Positions 9,985 through 20,210 of a stretch of 64,000 bases of DNA are shown here, piece after piece. Source of the stretch: an uncultured Prevotella sp. GTDB taxonomy: Bacteria > Bacteroidota > Bacteroidia > Bacteroidales > Bacteroidaceae. Under the pieces are notes generated by a model that worked only from the letters and a program-made list of their open reading frames with translations, had not been told where the DNA came from and did no database searches. Within the stretch, counting starts at the first letter, position 1. The number at the start of each line of letters is the position of its first letter. The stretch lies in NCBI GenBank assembly GCA_946627325.1, contig CAMOVK010000003.1, forward strand, positions 1 to 64,000, read 5' to 3'. A program made the translations under genes and the position numbers.

Positions 9985-10019
9985 AGTGTATAAAAATTAT
10001 AGACAGTAATAAATTTTGT

Positions 10020-10697
10020 TTAATATACTCTTTCTCCGAAAATGCTTGTTCCTATTCTTACCATATTTGACCGACATTGGCAGGCGATGTGGTAGTCGTG
10101 ACTCATTCCCCAGCTACGACAAGAAAAGCTTGGCTCGTCTTTGAAGAACATTGTTCGTACTTCTTCAAAAAAGTCGGCAGCTTGATTAAATTCGCTGCGT
10201 ATCTGTTCTTCGTTGTCGGTGTTTGATGCCATCATCATCAGTCCGCATATCCTTATGTGCGTCATGCTACGCCATTCTCCTTCGTTTAGTATTTCTCTGC
10301 ACTCGTCGAGGCTAAATCCGTATTTGGTTGCTTCCTTTGCTATGTGCAGTTCGAGCAGGATGTCAATCGTTCGGTTGTGCTTTGCTGCTTGTTTATCGAT
10401 TTCTTTCATCAGTCGTATGCTGTCAACTGCCTCAATCATCGATATGTATGGAGCGATGTATTTCACTTTGTTTGTCTGCAAATGTCCTATGAAGTGCCAT
10501 TCTATATCGTTGGGCAATTCTTTCACTTTGCGCTCTAATTCTTGCACATGGCTCTCGCCGAAGATGCGTTGTCCTTCATTGTAGGCAGCCATTATGTGCT
10601 CGGCAGGGTGATATTTGCTTATCGCAACGAGTCGAACACCGTCTTTGAGAGAGTCGGTTACCATGTGGTAACGTTGTTTTATTTCGTTTCCAGTCAT
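10020..10697 (-). CDS. YggS/PLPBP-family pyridoxal phosphate homeostasis protein
   Basis: RLVAISKYHP, FGESHVQEL, WHFIGHLQTNKVK motifs. Confidence 0.95.
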   Translation of the reverse strand: MTGNEIKQRYHMVTDSLKDGVRLVAISKYHPAEHIMAAYNEGQRIFGESHVQELERKVKELPNDIEWHFIGHLQTNKVKYIAPYISMIEAVDSIRLMKEIDKQAAKHNRTIDILLELHIAKEATKYGFSLDECREILNEGEWRSMTHIRICGLMMMASNTDNEEQIRSEFNQAADFFEEVRTMFFKDEPSFSCRSWGMSHDYHIACQCRSNMVRIGTSIFGERVY

Positions 10698-10723
10698 TGT
10701 TTTTTGAACCTTTTGTCGGTTGA

Positions 10724-11206
10724 TTATTCTTCGTATTCTGGTTTAGCTGTTGCTTCGAGTATTTCGTTGTGTAGGAAAACGTCAATGATTGTTGTGTCGC
10801 TGATTGATGCTATTTCGTAATCGCTCATGGTGCCAGACATACCTTCTTTTACGTTTTTTACTGCTTGTTCCAACGATGGTGCTTGTACGAGGAAGTAGTG
10901 GTTTGTGCGTTTCTCTTTATCGGTCTTTTCGTCGCGGGTTATGAACTGTAGTTTTGCTTTGTAGAAGCGGTCGTCGGTATCAATTTCGGTAAAGAAAACC
11001 TCTTTGAATGAAGCTTTCTTTATGTTTTCAACTTCAAATGCTCCACTTATTCGCGCTGACATTTCCTTCATCAGTTGCGCCTCTGCCTCAGTGAACGAGA
11101 GTGCATCTACAACATATGTTTCAATTGCTTTCTTTGTAAGCCCATCGTCCATTGTCTTTTCGTAGCTTATCTTTGTCTCAAACCAAAGTTTTGAAATAGT
11201 TTTCAT
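10724..11206 (-). CDS. DUF4494-type protein
   Basis: Soluble about 160 aa protein resembling the Bacteroidota DUF4494 family (WFETKISYEKTMDDGL). Confidence 0.75.
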   Translation of the reverse strand: MKTISKLWFETKISYEKTMDDGLTKKAIETYVVDALSFTEAEAQLMKEMSARISGAFEVENIKKASFKEVFFTEIDTDDRFYKAKLQFITRDEKTDKEKRTNHYFLVQAPSLEQAVKNVKEGMSGTMSDYEIASISDTTIIDVFLHNEILEATAKPEYEE

Positions 11207-11352
11207 TTCTTGTGTGTATTATGAAATTAAAATGTGTATTTGTTCTTGTTTTCCAACACGCAAAATTAATAATTAATTAAAAGATGTGTGCTAAAATGAC
11301 GAAAGAAATTACGGAAATTTATAAATTTGCGCCTCGAAACAACATTTTTTCA

Positions 11353-12123
11353 ATGATAGAACTCAAGGATTTAAGCATCGGTTATGTCCAAAAGAAGTTT
11401 ACGACTGTAGTTCTTTCGGGCATAAATGCCACTCTTCGCGAAGGTGAGCTAACTTGTCTTATAGGTCAGAATGGTATTGGCAAATCCACTCTTTTGCGCA
11501 CCCTTTCGGCTTTTCAGCCACGACTTGGCGGTGAGATATGCATTGATGGTAAGAGTATCGACGACTATGCCGATCGCGAATTGGCTCGAATGATAGGTGT
11601 GGTGCTCACTTCTAAGCCCGACGTTCAGAATCTTACAGTGTCAGAAATGGTAGGCTTGGGAAGAAGTCCATATACAGGCTTTTGGGGCACTCTCTCAAAA
11701 AACGATGAAGAGATTGTCAGAGAAGCGATGGAACAGGTTGGTATCTCCAGCCTTTCGAAGCGAATGATTCAAACTTTGAGCGATGGCGAACGACAGAAAG
11801 TGATGATAGCAAAGGCACTCGCTCAGCAGACCAACATAATCTTCCTTGATGAGCCAACAGCATTTCTCGACTATCCAAGCAAGGTGGAAATGATGATGCT
11901 TCTACATAGACTATCGCGCGAAACTAATAAGATGATTTTTCTTTCAACTCACGATATGGAACTTGCTCTTCAGATTGCAGATACTCTTTGGTTAATGACG
12001 AACAAGACAATGCACATCGGCACTCCGCGACAACTCGCCAATGAAGGGCACCTTTCGGAACTTTTGGAGCGTAAGGACATAGACTTCGACAAGCAAACCA
12101 TGCAGATAAAAGTGAAATTCTGA
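11353..12123 (+). CDS. ABC transporter ATP-binding protein (FecE/BtuD-like)
   Basis: Walker A GQNGIGKST, signature LSDGERQKVMIAKAL, Walker B NIIFLDEP; start at 11353 preferred over 11284 because a TAAATTTG -7-like box lies at 11332-11339. Confidence 0.88.
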   Translation: MIELKDLSIGYVQKKFTTVVLSGINATLREGELTCLIGQNGIGKSTLLRTLSAFQPRLGGEICIDGKSIDDYADRELARMIGVVLTSKPDVQNLTVSEMVGLGRSPYTGFWGTLSKNDEEIVREAMEQVGISSLSKRMIQTLSDGERQKVMIAKALAQQTNIIFLDEPTAFLDYPSKVEMMMLLHRLSRETNKMIFLSTHDMELALQIADTLWLMTNKTMHIGTPRQLANEGHLSELLERKDIDFDKQTMQIKVKF

Positions 12124-12166
12124 GAGTGGTTGTTTAATCTGTTGATTTCGAGGAGTTTACATCTGC

Positions 12167-12260
12167 GATTTGAAAAGATATGCTTTTCGGTTCGGAAAGG
12201 TATGCTTTCCAACTCGAAAAGCATACATCCCCGACTCGGAAAGATATGCTTTCCAAATTC
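12167..12260. repeat. Intergenic palindromic-unit array, copy B
   Basis: Four units: GATTTGAAAAGATATGCTTTTCGG / TTCGGAAAGGTATGCTTTCCAAC / TCGAAAAGCATACATCCCCGAC / TCGGAAAGATATGCTTTCCAAATTC. Confidence 0.9.
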
Positions 12261-12398
12261 AGAAGAATATACTCCCTTTTGCAACTTCTATCAACGAGCA
12301 AAAGTTTATGGGTCATATTTTTTCATTGTTTACAATCTTTTACTTACCTTTGCACGGAAATATATCTACAAACTAACTTTTTTTTATTCACGAACAAA

Positions 12399-13490
12399 AT
12401 GATTAAGATTATGAAAAAACAACTACTACTTTTCTTATGCCTTGCCATGACGGCATTAATGGCAAAAGCTCAAATTCCTGTTACAGATGAAATTCAGCTC
12501 GTTGCCGACAACGTAGAGATACCCATAGGTCAGCAATATCGTATGTATGTTAAGCAATATTCGCAGAAGATTTACGACTATCTTTCCCAAAATCCTCGAA
12601 TTGCTATCGACTTCGAAGCCGCAGACCCAACAATAGTTGAAGCTGCACAGTATTTCAAGGGACTGAAAGAAGGAACAACAACGGTAAAACTTGTTGTCTA
12701 TTCTGCAATAAACTCTTATGGCGATCCCGACTGGTCGAATAAGCTCGACGAGACATCGTTCACCGTAACAGTAAAAGACAAAGTTGCCGCAGCAATCCCA
12801 ACAATCAATACTTCATGGGGAATGAGTCGCGAAGAAATGACAAACATAATTGTCAATAACTATGGCTACGAACGATATACCGATACCTACTTCGACATGA
12901 ACCCTGTAGCAGCAGCCGATCCATCAAGCTCAATGTTTGAAATGTACTACACTGGGTTGTTCGAATTTCCAGTAGTTTACAATGTGTTCAACGATGAAGA
13001 CCAGATGATAGCGTATCAGTTTGTCATCTCCAATTATGAAAGAGCATGGAATATCACAAATATGGAAGATGCTCCAATCGTAAAAATACTTACAGCCAAC
13101 GGATATACCCTATACGGACAAGACGAGGCTGGACGTCCAGCTCTTTACAATCCTACCACTTACACACTCGTAACCTTCGATAATTTCATACTACAAGGAC
13201 TCTATTACCTCTTCTGCACATTCGAATATGAGCCCGAAAATCAGCTTGATCCACAAGGAATAGCAACAGCAGACCTTAAGGCACGCAGCGTTGAGATAAA
13301 CTCGAGAGGAACAATGATTGATATCGAAGCTGACGGACACGAAGGAGAAACCGTTGAAATATATTCGCTCGACGGAAAAACGCTCGGAAAAACGACTATT
13401 AAGAACGGAAAAGCACAAGTTAATCTCAGCGATAAAACAACGGTAATCGTTAAGGTAGGCAAGAACTGCCCAATGAAGATGAATATGTAA
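12399..13490 (+). CDS. Secreted protein with Ig-like region and a C-terminal segment resembling a T9SS sorting/Por-secretion tail
   Basis: Signal peptide MKKQLLLFLCLAMTALMAKAQ; C-terminal VEIYSLDGKTLGKTTIKNGKAQVNLSDKTTVIVKVG; the longer ORF start (12180) runs through repeat B and is rejected. Confidence 0.75.
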   Translation: MIKIMKKQLLLFLCLAMTALMAKAQIPVTDEIQLVADNVEIPIGQQYRMYVKQYSQKIYDYLSQNPRIAIDFEAADPTIVEAAQYFKGLKEGTTTVKLVVYSAINSYGDPDWSNKLDETSFTVTVKDKVAAAIPTINTSWGMSREEMTNIIVNNYGYERYTDTYFDMNPVAAADPSSSMFEMYYTGLFEFPVVYNVFNDEDQMIAYQFVISNYERAWNITNMEDAPIVKILTANGYTLYGQDEAGRPALYNPTTYTLVTFDNFILQGLYYLFCTFEYEPENQLDPQGIATADLKARSVEINSRGTMIDIEADGHEGETVEIYSLDGKTLGKTTIKNGKAQVNLSDKTTVIVKVGKNCPMKMNM

Positions 13491-13519
13491 ACCTACCAAT
13501 AACGACCTAATCAAACACT

Positions 13520-14413
13520 ATGAAATCAGCACAAATAAATAAAACAAACATTGGCATAGTCGTTCGCGACTATGCCATTATCTCTTTCGGTTTGCTTGTA
13601 TGCAGCATCGGATGGGTAGTATTCATGTTGCCAAACCATATCACACAAGGTGGTATGCCAGGCGTGTCGTCGGTATTGGAATGGGGATTGAACATACCTG
13701 TGCAATACTCCTATTTCTTTCTTAATGCCATTCTTCTTGCCATTGCACTGAAAGTGTTGGGCTGGCGATTTTGCGTAAAGACAATCTATGCCGTCGTAGC
13801 AGTAACCCTTTTTATCCCAATACTACGCGCATTTCTGGGCGATACCCACCTGCTCGAAGGTCAACCATTTCTCGCCGCAGTAATAGGTGGCTCATTCATG
13901 GGTAGTGGAGTAGGGCTATGTCTGGCGCATGGAGGAAGTTCTGGAGGTACCGACGTAATAGCTGCAATGGTAAACAAATACCACGACATATCGCTCGGTC
14001 ACATCATTCTCATGGTTGATGTGATTGTCATAGCGTCGAGTTATGTGGTACTAAAAGATTGGAATCAGGTAATCTATGGCTATGTGGAACTCATTGCAGC
14101 ATCGTTCTGCGTTGATCATGTAGTCAATCTCACACGACGCAGTGTGCAATTCTTCATTGTTTCTGACCGGCACGAAGAAATAGCACGACGGATAAACAAC
14201 GACGCAAAGCGCGGATGCACAATTATTGACGGTCATGGCAGCTATTCTCAACAACCAGTACACATGCTATTCGTCCTCGCAAAGCAGCGCGAAGCAAGCA
14301 ATATATTTAGGATAATTAATGAAACTGACCCCAAAGCCTTCGTCTCGCAGAGTGCTGTAATTGGTGTATATGGCGAAGGATTCGACCATTTTAAGCAAAA
14401 AAGAAAAAGCTAA
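13520..14413 (+). CDS. YitT-family membrane protein (DUF161/DUF2179)
   Basis: TM N-terminus with GGSSGGTDVIA motif and C-terminal DUF2179-like domain. Confidence 0.88.
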   Translation: MKSAQINKTNIGIVVRDYAIISFGLLVCSIGWVVFMLPNHITQGGMPGVSSVLEWGLNIPVQYSYFFLNAILLAIALKVLGWRFCVKTIYAVVAVTLFIPILRAFLGDTHLLEGQPFLAAVIGGSFMGSGVGLCLAHGGSSGGTDVIAAMVNKYHDISLGHIILMVDVIVIASSYVVLKDWNQVIYGYVELIAASFCVDHVVNLTRRSVQFFIVSDRHEEIARRINNDAKRGCTIIDGHGSYSQQPVHMLFVLAKQREASNIFRIINETDPKAFVSQSAVIGVYGEGFDHFKQKRKS

Positions 14414-14416
14414 TTA

Positions 14417-15535
14417 TTACAAGACAACGACAAAATTGTTGTCTATGGTTGTCGTTTTGAGTTCATAGTTCACGTTGTGAACAATGCGCATGGCACGGCG
14501 TGGTTGGCTTTGACGCCTACACATAGCTAACGCTACATGACCCATAGTGCGACGGAAATTTATCTCTACACAAGGATGAAGGAAGTAGTGATTGGCATTA
14601 GCCTGACCTACAATCATCATGTCAACACCGAGAACACCTTTATACTTCTTATGACAAACGCTCGCAAGCTGCTTTTTCAATACCTCGCGAACGGCTATGA
14701 GCAACTCCTGCGGAACGTATGAAGATACCAGACGCATCTTTTCATCCTCTTCATCAATCAGGTTACCAGTCCAAGCCCCCTTTTCGGTAAAGAAAACAGA
14801 AAGACCACAATAGTTGACCACTCCTTCGTTATTGATGGAAAACTCCATGCCGAAGTCAAGAATCTTTGAATAGTGAGGCTCAATAACGACACTACCTTGC
14901 TGGTTGAGTACGTTAGAAATCCATCCTCGCTGCGATATAGATAAACCATTGTTGACAAATTTTACACCTCGTCCGCTGCTACTCCATGGCGATTTCACTA
15001 CAAAATTGTCGTGTTGCAAGGAATATTGCTCTACTATCGACAGCGATTCTGCTAAGAAACTCTCGCCAACAAGAAACTCTCGGAGGTGGGCAAATAAGTT
15101 ACTACATTCCTCTTTGACCGATTTCAATATGCTGACAGCAGTCTTTCTGTGAGACAGTTGTCGCAAATCATCAATCCATTTGTCTGATGGAAGACATCGA
15201 ATATCAATACCCAAGCCATGCAACTCATGGCGAATAGCTGCATCCCAACCCCATACATCAATCGAATAGGAATCGTAATTGAGGGACATCAAAAGCAACT
15301 TTAAGCCCTCTTTGTCTAAAATAAAAAGTTTATCAATAGAAATTCCCAACTTTTTCAATGCTTTACAAGCATAATCTACATCACTTACTAAAACAATATC
15401 ACCATTCGATGCCCAAAGAGCAGGCAAAAAACCGAGACTCTGACGCAACTCGCGAGCAGTATGAGGAGCGGTCTGCCTACTACTGCCAGAAGCTAAAGCA
15501 ATGTCGTGCTCTGGGTTGAAAACATGAATGGTCAT
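14417..15535 (-). CDS. Hypothetical protein with ATP-grasp-like features
   Basis: Start at MTIHVFNPEHDIALA; FVVKSPWSSSGRGVKFV resembles an ATP-grasp glycine-rich loop and GVDMMIVG...HPCVEINFRRTMGHVAL a C-terminal metal site. Confidence 0.7.
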   Translation of the reverse strand: MTIHVFNPEHDIALASGSSRQTAPHTARELRQSLGFLPALWASNGDIVLVSDVDYACKALKKLGISIDKLFILDKEGLKLLLMSLNYDSYSIDVWGWDAAIRHELHGLGIDIRCLPSDKWIDDLRQLSHRKTAVSILKSVKEECSNLFAHLREFLVGESFLAESLSIVEQYSLQHDNFVVKSPWSSSGRGVKFVNNGLSISQRGWISNVLNQQGSVVIEPHYSKILDFGMEFSINNEGVVNYCGLSVFFTEKGAWTGNLIDEEDEKMRLVSSYVPQELLIAVREVLKKQLASVCHKKYKGVLGVDMMIVGQANANHYFLHPCVEINFRRTMGHVALAMCRRQSQPRRAMRIVHNVNYELKTTTIDNNFVVVL

Positions 15536-15684
15536 AATGATGAGAATATCTATTCGACTGCAAAAGTAATAATTATAAAAGACTTTTAGTCTTTTCTCTT
15601 TGTATAAATTATAAAAAAGAGTATTTTCGCGACGGATTTTAACAATAGAAACGAATTTTTGTAAGAAAATTAAAGCAAACGATA

Positions 15685-18600
15685 ATGAAACAAACAAAAA
15701 AATATATCACTTGCGACGGCAATGAAGCAGCAGCTCATGTGAGTTATATGTTTAGTGAGGTGGCGGCTATTTATCCTATTACTCCATCTTCTCCAATGGC
15801 AGAACATGTCGATGACTGGGCTGCACACCGACGCAAAAATTTTTGGGGACAGACAGTCACTGTGCAGGAAATGCAGTCGGAGGCTGGTGCAGCAGGAGCA
15901 CTACATGGCTCACTACAGGCTGGTGCACTGACCACAACATTTACAGCTTCGCAAGGATTGCTACTTATGATACCAAATATGTATAAGATAGCGGGTGAAC
16001 TTCTGCCTTGCGTCTTTAATGTTTCAGCACGCACACTCGCTTCCCACGCACTATGTATATTTGGCGATCATCAAGATGTTATGGCTTGCAGACAAACAGG
16101 ATTTGCCATGCTGTGTGAGGGATCGGTGCAGGAAGTGATGGACCTGACAGCCGTTGCACATCTTGCATCACTGCGAACAAACGTGCCGTTTCTGAATTTC
16201 TTCGACGGATTCAGAACATCACACGAATATAATAAAATAGAATTGCTCGAAATGGACGACCTCCGCCCACTCGTAGATGAAGCGGATATAAAACGTTTTC
16301 GAGATAGAGCAATGTCGCCCGAAAGACCTTCAACGAGGGGAACAGCAGAAAACCCAGAAACATTCTTTACGCATCGCGAAGCGTCTAACATATATTACAA
16401 GAATATCGCTGATACCGTTGAGGATTATTTTGCAAAGATTAGTGAGTTGACTGGACGCGAATACCATATTTTCGATTACTATGGTGCAAAGGATGCCGAC
16501 CGCATAATCATTCTCATGGGATCAGCTACAGAAGCGGCACGAGAAGCTATTGACTACCTGAACCTTCAAGGGCAACAGGTGGGAATGGTCAGCGTGCATC
16601 TCTATAGACCATTCTCGGTAAAACATTTGCTAAAAGCAGTGCCTCCAACAGTAGAACGAATAGCCGTACTTGATCGTACGAAAGAACCAGGAGCAGAAGG
16701 CGAACCATTATATCTTGATGTAAAATCGGCTTTCTACGACCAAGACCAACGACCACTGATAGTAGGCGGTCGCTATGGATTGGGGTCGCGAGACACTACA
16801 CCATCGCAAATCATTGCTGTGTTCGATAACCTAAATCTACCACAACCAAAGAACCATTTCACAGTTGGAATAGACGATGACGTGACCTTTACATCGCTTC
16901 CACAGGTTGAAGATATTCCATTAGGAGGAACAGGAGTATTTGAAGCGAAATTTTATGGATTGGGTGCAGACGGAACAGTAGGCGCAAATAAAAATTCTGT
17001 AAAGATAATAGGCGAAAATACCGACAAGTATTGCCAAGCTTATTTTTCATACGATTCAAAAAAATCAGGAGGTTTCACATGCTCTCACTTGCGCTTTGGC
17101 GATAACCCAATACGCTCAACCTACCTCGTAAACACACCTGATTTCGTTGCTTGTCATGTGCAGGCATATCTTCATATGTATGACGTAGTGAATGGTTTGA
17201 AAGATGGTGGAATATTTCTTCTAAACACAATCTTTGATGGGGAAAAACTCGTTAACTTTATACCAAATAGCATCAAGAGATATTTTGCATTGCACAATAT
17301 AAGTGTTTACTATATCAACGCTACGCAAATTGCACAAGAAATAGGATTAGGAAACCGCACAAATACTATCCTTCAGTCAGCTTTTTTCCGCATAACGAGA
17401 GTCATTCCGTTGGAAACGGCAATAAGCCAGATGCGCGCTTTCATAGATAAATCTTACGGAAAGAAGGGACAAGACGTCGTAGATAAGAACTATGCCGCAG
17501 TGGAAAGAGGAGGAGAATACAAACAATTAAATGTTGATAAATTGTGGGCAAATCTTCCTGATGAAGATAAACAGCCTACTAATCGCCCTCCTTTCATAAG
17601 TGAAATGGTCGATGTAATTAATTCCCAGCGAGGAAATCAACTGAAGGTAAGCGACTTTGTAAGGCATAATACGATTGATGGAACTTGGCAAAACGGAACT
17701 GCTGCATTCGAAAAACGAGGTGTCGAACCGTTTATTCCCGAATGGAATCCTAACAACTGCATCCAATGTAATAAGTGTGCGTATGTTTGTCCGCATGCAG
17801 CAATACGTCCATTTGTAATGACTCCTGATGAAAAAAATGGATTTACGGGTAAGAGTATTGAGATGAAAGTACCGAAAGCAATGGCTGGTATGCATTTTTC
17901 CATACTCCCCTCGCCAATGGATTGCTTGGGTTGTGGTAATTGTGTAGATGTTTGTCCAGGAAATCCAAAGTTAGGAAAGGCCCTTTCTATGGTGGCTTTC
18001 GATCCTAATGCGGATGTCTTTAAGGAGGAAGAAAGACAATGGGAATACTGCGTAAGCAAGGTTACTTCAAAACAATATCTTGTGGATATCTCATCGAACG
18101 TCAAGAATTCGCAGTTTGCCCAACCTTTGTTTGAATTCTCAGGAGCATGCTCTGGTTGTGGGGAGACTCCTTATGTAAAACTTATCTCGCAGCTCTATGG
18201 TGACCGTGAGATGGTAGCTAATGCTACAGGATGTTCTTCTATTTATTCAGCTTCAATTCCTTCCACGCCTTATACAACAAATGAGAAAGGTCAAGGACCA
18301 TCTTTCAACAACTCGTTGTTTGAAGATTTCTGTGAGTTTGGCATGGGTATGATGATTGGAAATAAGAAAATGCGTGAAAGAGTTCAGCTTCTTTTGCAGA
18401 AAACTACTCGCCGTGATGATTGTCCAGAAGAGTTCCTGCAGCTTGCAGTGGAGTGGATTGCCAAACAAAATGATGCAGAAGAGACAAAGCGTTTGGCGCC
18501 ATTACTTAAACAATACATTGACCAGGGAGCGGAAAACGATGGTTGTCAGTACTGTAAGGAATTGCAAACACTTGAGCACTACCTTGTCAAACGTTCGCAT

Positions 18601-19275
18601 TGGATTATCGGAGGCGATGGCGCTTCGTATGATATAGGATATGGTGGACTTGACCACGTGGTTGCATCGGGCGAAGATGTTAACATCCTTGTGCTTGATA
18701 CGGAGGTTTATTCCAATACTGGTGGACAGGCTTCTAAATCGACTCCTATGGGTGCTATCGCTCAGTTTGCAGCTCGCGGAAAGCGTATTCGCAAGAAAGA
18801 TTTGGGATTGATGTGTGCTACTTATGGTTATGTCTATGTTGCGCAAGTGGCTATGGGAGCCGACCAAGCGCAGTGTCTCAAGGCAATACGTGAGGCAGAG
18901 GCTTATCCAGGACCATCGATAGTCATCGCATACTCTCCTTGTATAAACCACGGGCTTAAAGCTAAGGGTGGTATGGGTAAGAGTCAAGAAGAGGAAGCTC
19001 GTGCAGTAGAATGTGGGTACTGGCATCTTTGGCGATATAATCCAGAGCGTGCGAAGGAAGGAGTGGCACCTTTCCAACTTGATTCAAAGACTCCAGACTG
19101 GTCGAAATTCCGCGACTTCTTGCTTGGTGAAGTACGTTATTTGTCGGTAATGAAAGCTTTCCCCGACGAGGCAGAAATGCTGTTTGCCGAGACAGAGCAT
19201 TCAGCACAGCTCCGATATAAGACCTATCTGCGTAAGGCTGCTGAAGATTGGAGCGATGAGAAAATAGAAAACTAA
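15685..19275 (+). CDS. nifJ: Pyruvate:ferredoxin (flavodoxin) oxidoreductase
   Basis: 1196 aa; YPITPSSPMAEHVD, two CxxCxxCxxxCP clusters, SGACSGCGETPYVKL TPP domain. Confidence 0.98.
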   Translation: MKQTKKYITCDGNEAAAHVSYMFSEVAAIYPITPSSPMAEHVDDWAAHRRKNFWGQTVTVQEMQSEAGAAGALHGSLQAGALTTTFTASQGLLLMIPNMYKIAGELLPCVFNVSARTLASHALCIFGDHQDVMACRQTGFAMLCEGSVQEVMDLTAVAHLASLRTNVPFLNFFDGFRTSHEYNKIELLEMDDLRPLVDEADIKRFRDRAMSPERPSTRGTAENPETFFTHREASNIYYKNIADTVEDYFAKISELTGREYHIFDYYGAKDADRIIILMGSATEAAREAIDYLNLQGQQVGMVSVHLYRPFSVKHLLKAVPPTVERIAVLDRTKEPGAEGEPLYLDVKSAFYDQDQRPLIVGGRYGLGSRDTTPSQIIAVFDNLNLPQPKNHFTVGIDDDVTFTSLPQVEDIPLGGTGVFEAKFYGLGADGTVGANKNSVKIIGENTDKYCQAYFSYDSKKSGGFTCSHLRFGDNPIRSTYLVNTPDFVACHVQAYLHMYDVVNGLKDGGIFLLNTIFDGEKLVNFIPNSIKRYFALHNISVYYINATQIAQEIGLGNRTNTILQSAFFRITRVIPLETAISQMRAFIDKSYGKKGQDVVDKNYAAVERGGEYKQLNVDKLWANLPDEDKQPTNRPPFISEMVDVINSQRGNQLKVSDFVRHNTIDGTWQNGTAAFEKRGVEPFIPEWNPNNCIQCNKCAYVCPHAAIRPFVMTPDEKNGFTGKSIEMKVPKAMAGMHFSILPSPMDCLGCGNCVDVCPGNPKLGKALSMVAFDPNADVFKEEERQWEYCVSKVTSKQYLVDISSNVKNSQFAQPLFEFSGACSGCGETPYVKLISQLYGDREMVANATGCSSIYSASIPSTPYTTNEKGQGPSFNNSLFEDFCEFGMGMMIGNKKMRERVQLLLQKTTRRDDCPEEFLQLAVEWIAKQNDAEETKRLAPLLKQYIDQGAENDGCQYCKELQTLEHYLVKRSHWIIGGDGASYDIGYGGLDHVVASGEDVNILVLDTEVYSNTGGQASKSTPMGAIAQFAARGKRIRKKDLGLMCATYGYVYVAQVAMGADQAQCLKAIREAEAYPGPSIVIAYSPCINHGLKAKGGMGKSQEEEARAVECGYWHLWRYNPERAKEGVAPFQLDSKTPDWSKFRDFLLGEVRYLSVMKAFPDEAEMLFAETEHSAQLRYKTYLRKAAEDWSDEKIEN

Positions 19276-19291
19276 AAGTATCTGAATATGT

Positions 19292-20188
19292 ATGAATAAC
19301 AAATTGGTATTACATCTCATAGCGTTCGTGATAGTTGTCATTTGGGGTAGCACTTTGGTGAGCAGTAAAGTGTTGCTTGAAATCTACCACATGAGAGAGG
19401 AAGAAATCTTCTTTGCACGAATGGTTATTGCGTATATTGCAATATGGTTTATATCGCCAAAACAGCTGTTTTCCAATACAAAGCGCGATGAGTTTATGAT
19501 GTTCTTGCTTGGTGTTACAGGTGGCTCGCTATATTTTCTTGCAGAGAATTTTGCCCTTCCACTAACGACAGCTAACAATGTGGCGTTCATTGTTGCAGTG
19601 TCACCGCTCGTAACAGTTTTGTTAGCCATTATGTTTAATCGTGAGATGCACATGACGCAGAACCTTGCTATCGGCTCGATAATGGCTCTTATAGGCGTTG
19701 CGCTTGTGGTGTTCCTCGGCAAAGGTGAGAGTGAAGGAATTACTTTTAGCCCTATAGGAGACCTCTTGGCTTTGCTTGCTACTTTTAGTTTTGGCTTGTA
19801 TTGCCTACTATTGAAGAAACTTGGCGATAGGTATTCTTCGGAATTTATCACTCGAAAGGTCTTTGGATATGGTATGTTGACCACTCTGCCGCTTTTTATC
19901 TTCCGCCCTTGGCAATTCCCACTTAATGCGTTTTTCGAAAATCCTTCTATACTTTTCAATATTCTTTTTTTAGGTCTTGTCGCATCGTTCCTATGTTTTT
20001 TCTTGTGGAGTGTTGTAACTAAGAAACTCGGAGCCTGTGCCACAGCCAACTATATATATGTTAGTCCTGTGGCAACTATTATTGTCAGCTGGCTTGTACT
20101 TGGCGAAAAGATGACTTTGATGGGGTGGATTGGGTCGGCTCTAATACTTTCTGGAGTGGTGTTGGCTAATAAGGATATAGAGGAGTAG
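19292..20188 (+). CDS. DMT-superfamily (EamA) transporter
   Basis: Ten TM helices with two EamA repeats. Confidence 0.9.
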   Translation: MNNKLVLHLIAFVIVVIWGSTLVSSKVLLEIYHMREEEIFFARMVIAYIAIWFISPKQLFSNTKRDEFMMFLLGVTGGSLYFLAENFALPLTTANNVAFIVAVSPLVTVLLAIMFNREMHMTQNLAIGSIMALIGVALVVFLGKGESEGITFSPIGDLLALLATFSFGLYCLLLKKLGDRYSSEFITRKVFGYGMLTTLPLFIFRPWQFPLNAFFENPSILFNILFLGLVASFLCFFLWSVVTKKLGACATANYIYVSPVATIIVSWLVLGEKMTLMGWIGSALILSGVVLANKDIEE

Positions 20189-20210
20189 CAACAAATAGAA
20201 TCCTAAAACA

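Noticed and set aside
12167-12260. CRISPR array interpretation of the 22-bp repeats
   Set aside because: No unique spacers between repeats, units are diverged and contiguous, and there are no cas genes in the window.
12180-12398. N-terminal ORF extension and small ORFs (12130, 12134, 12170, 1498, 32103, 56542) with recurring KRYAFQ/KAYLS-like peptides
   Set aside because: They are translations of the 22-bp repeat arrays. 22 is not a multiple of 3, so units read through all frames and the apparent peptides repeat in several frames; no sign of real coding.
18502-19077. 191-aa minus ORF and other ORFs antisense to nifJ
   Set aside because: Opposite strand of strongly conserved PFOR sequence; no recognisable domain.
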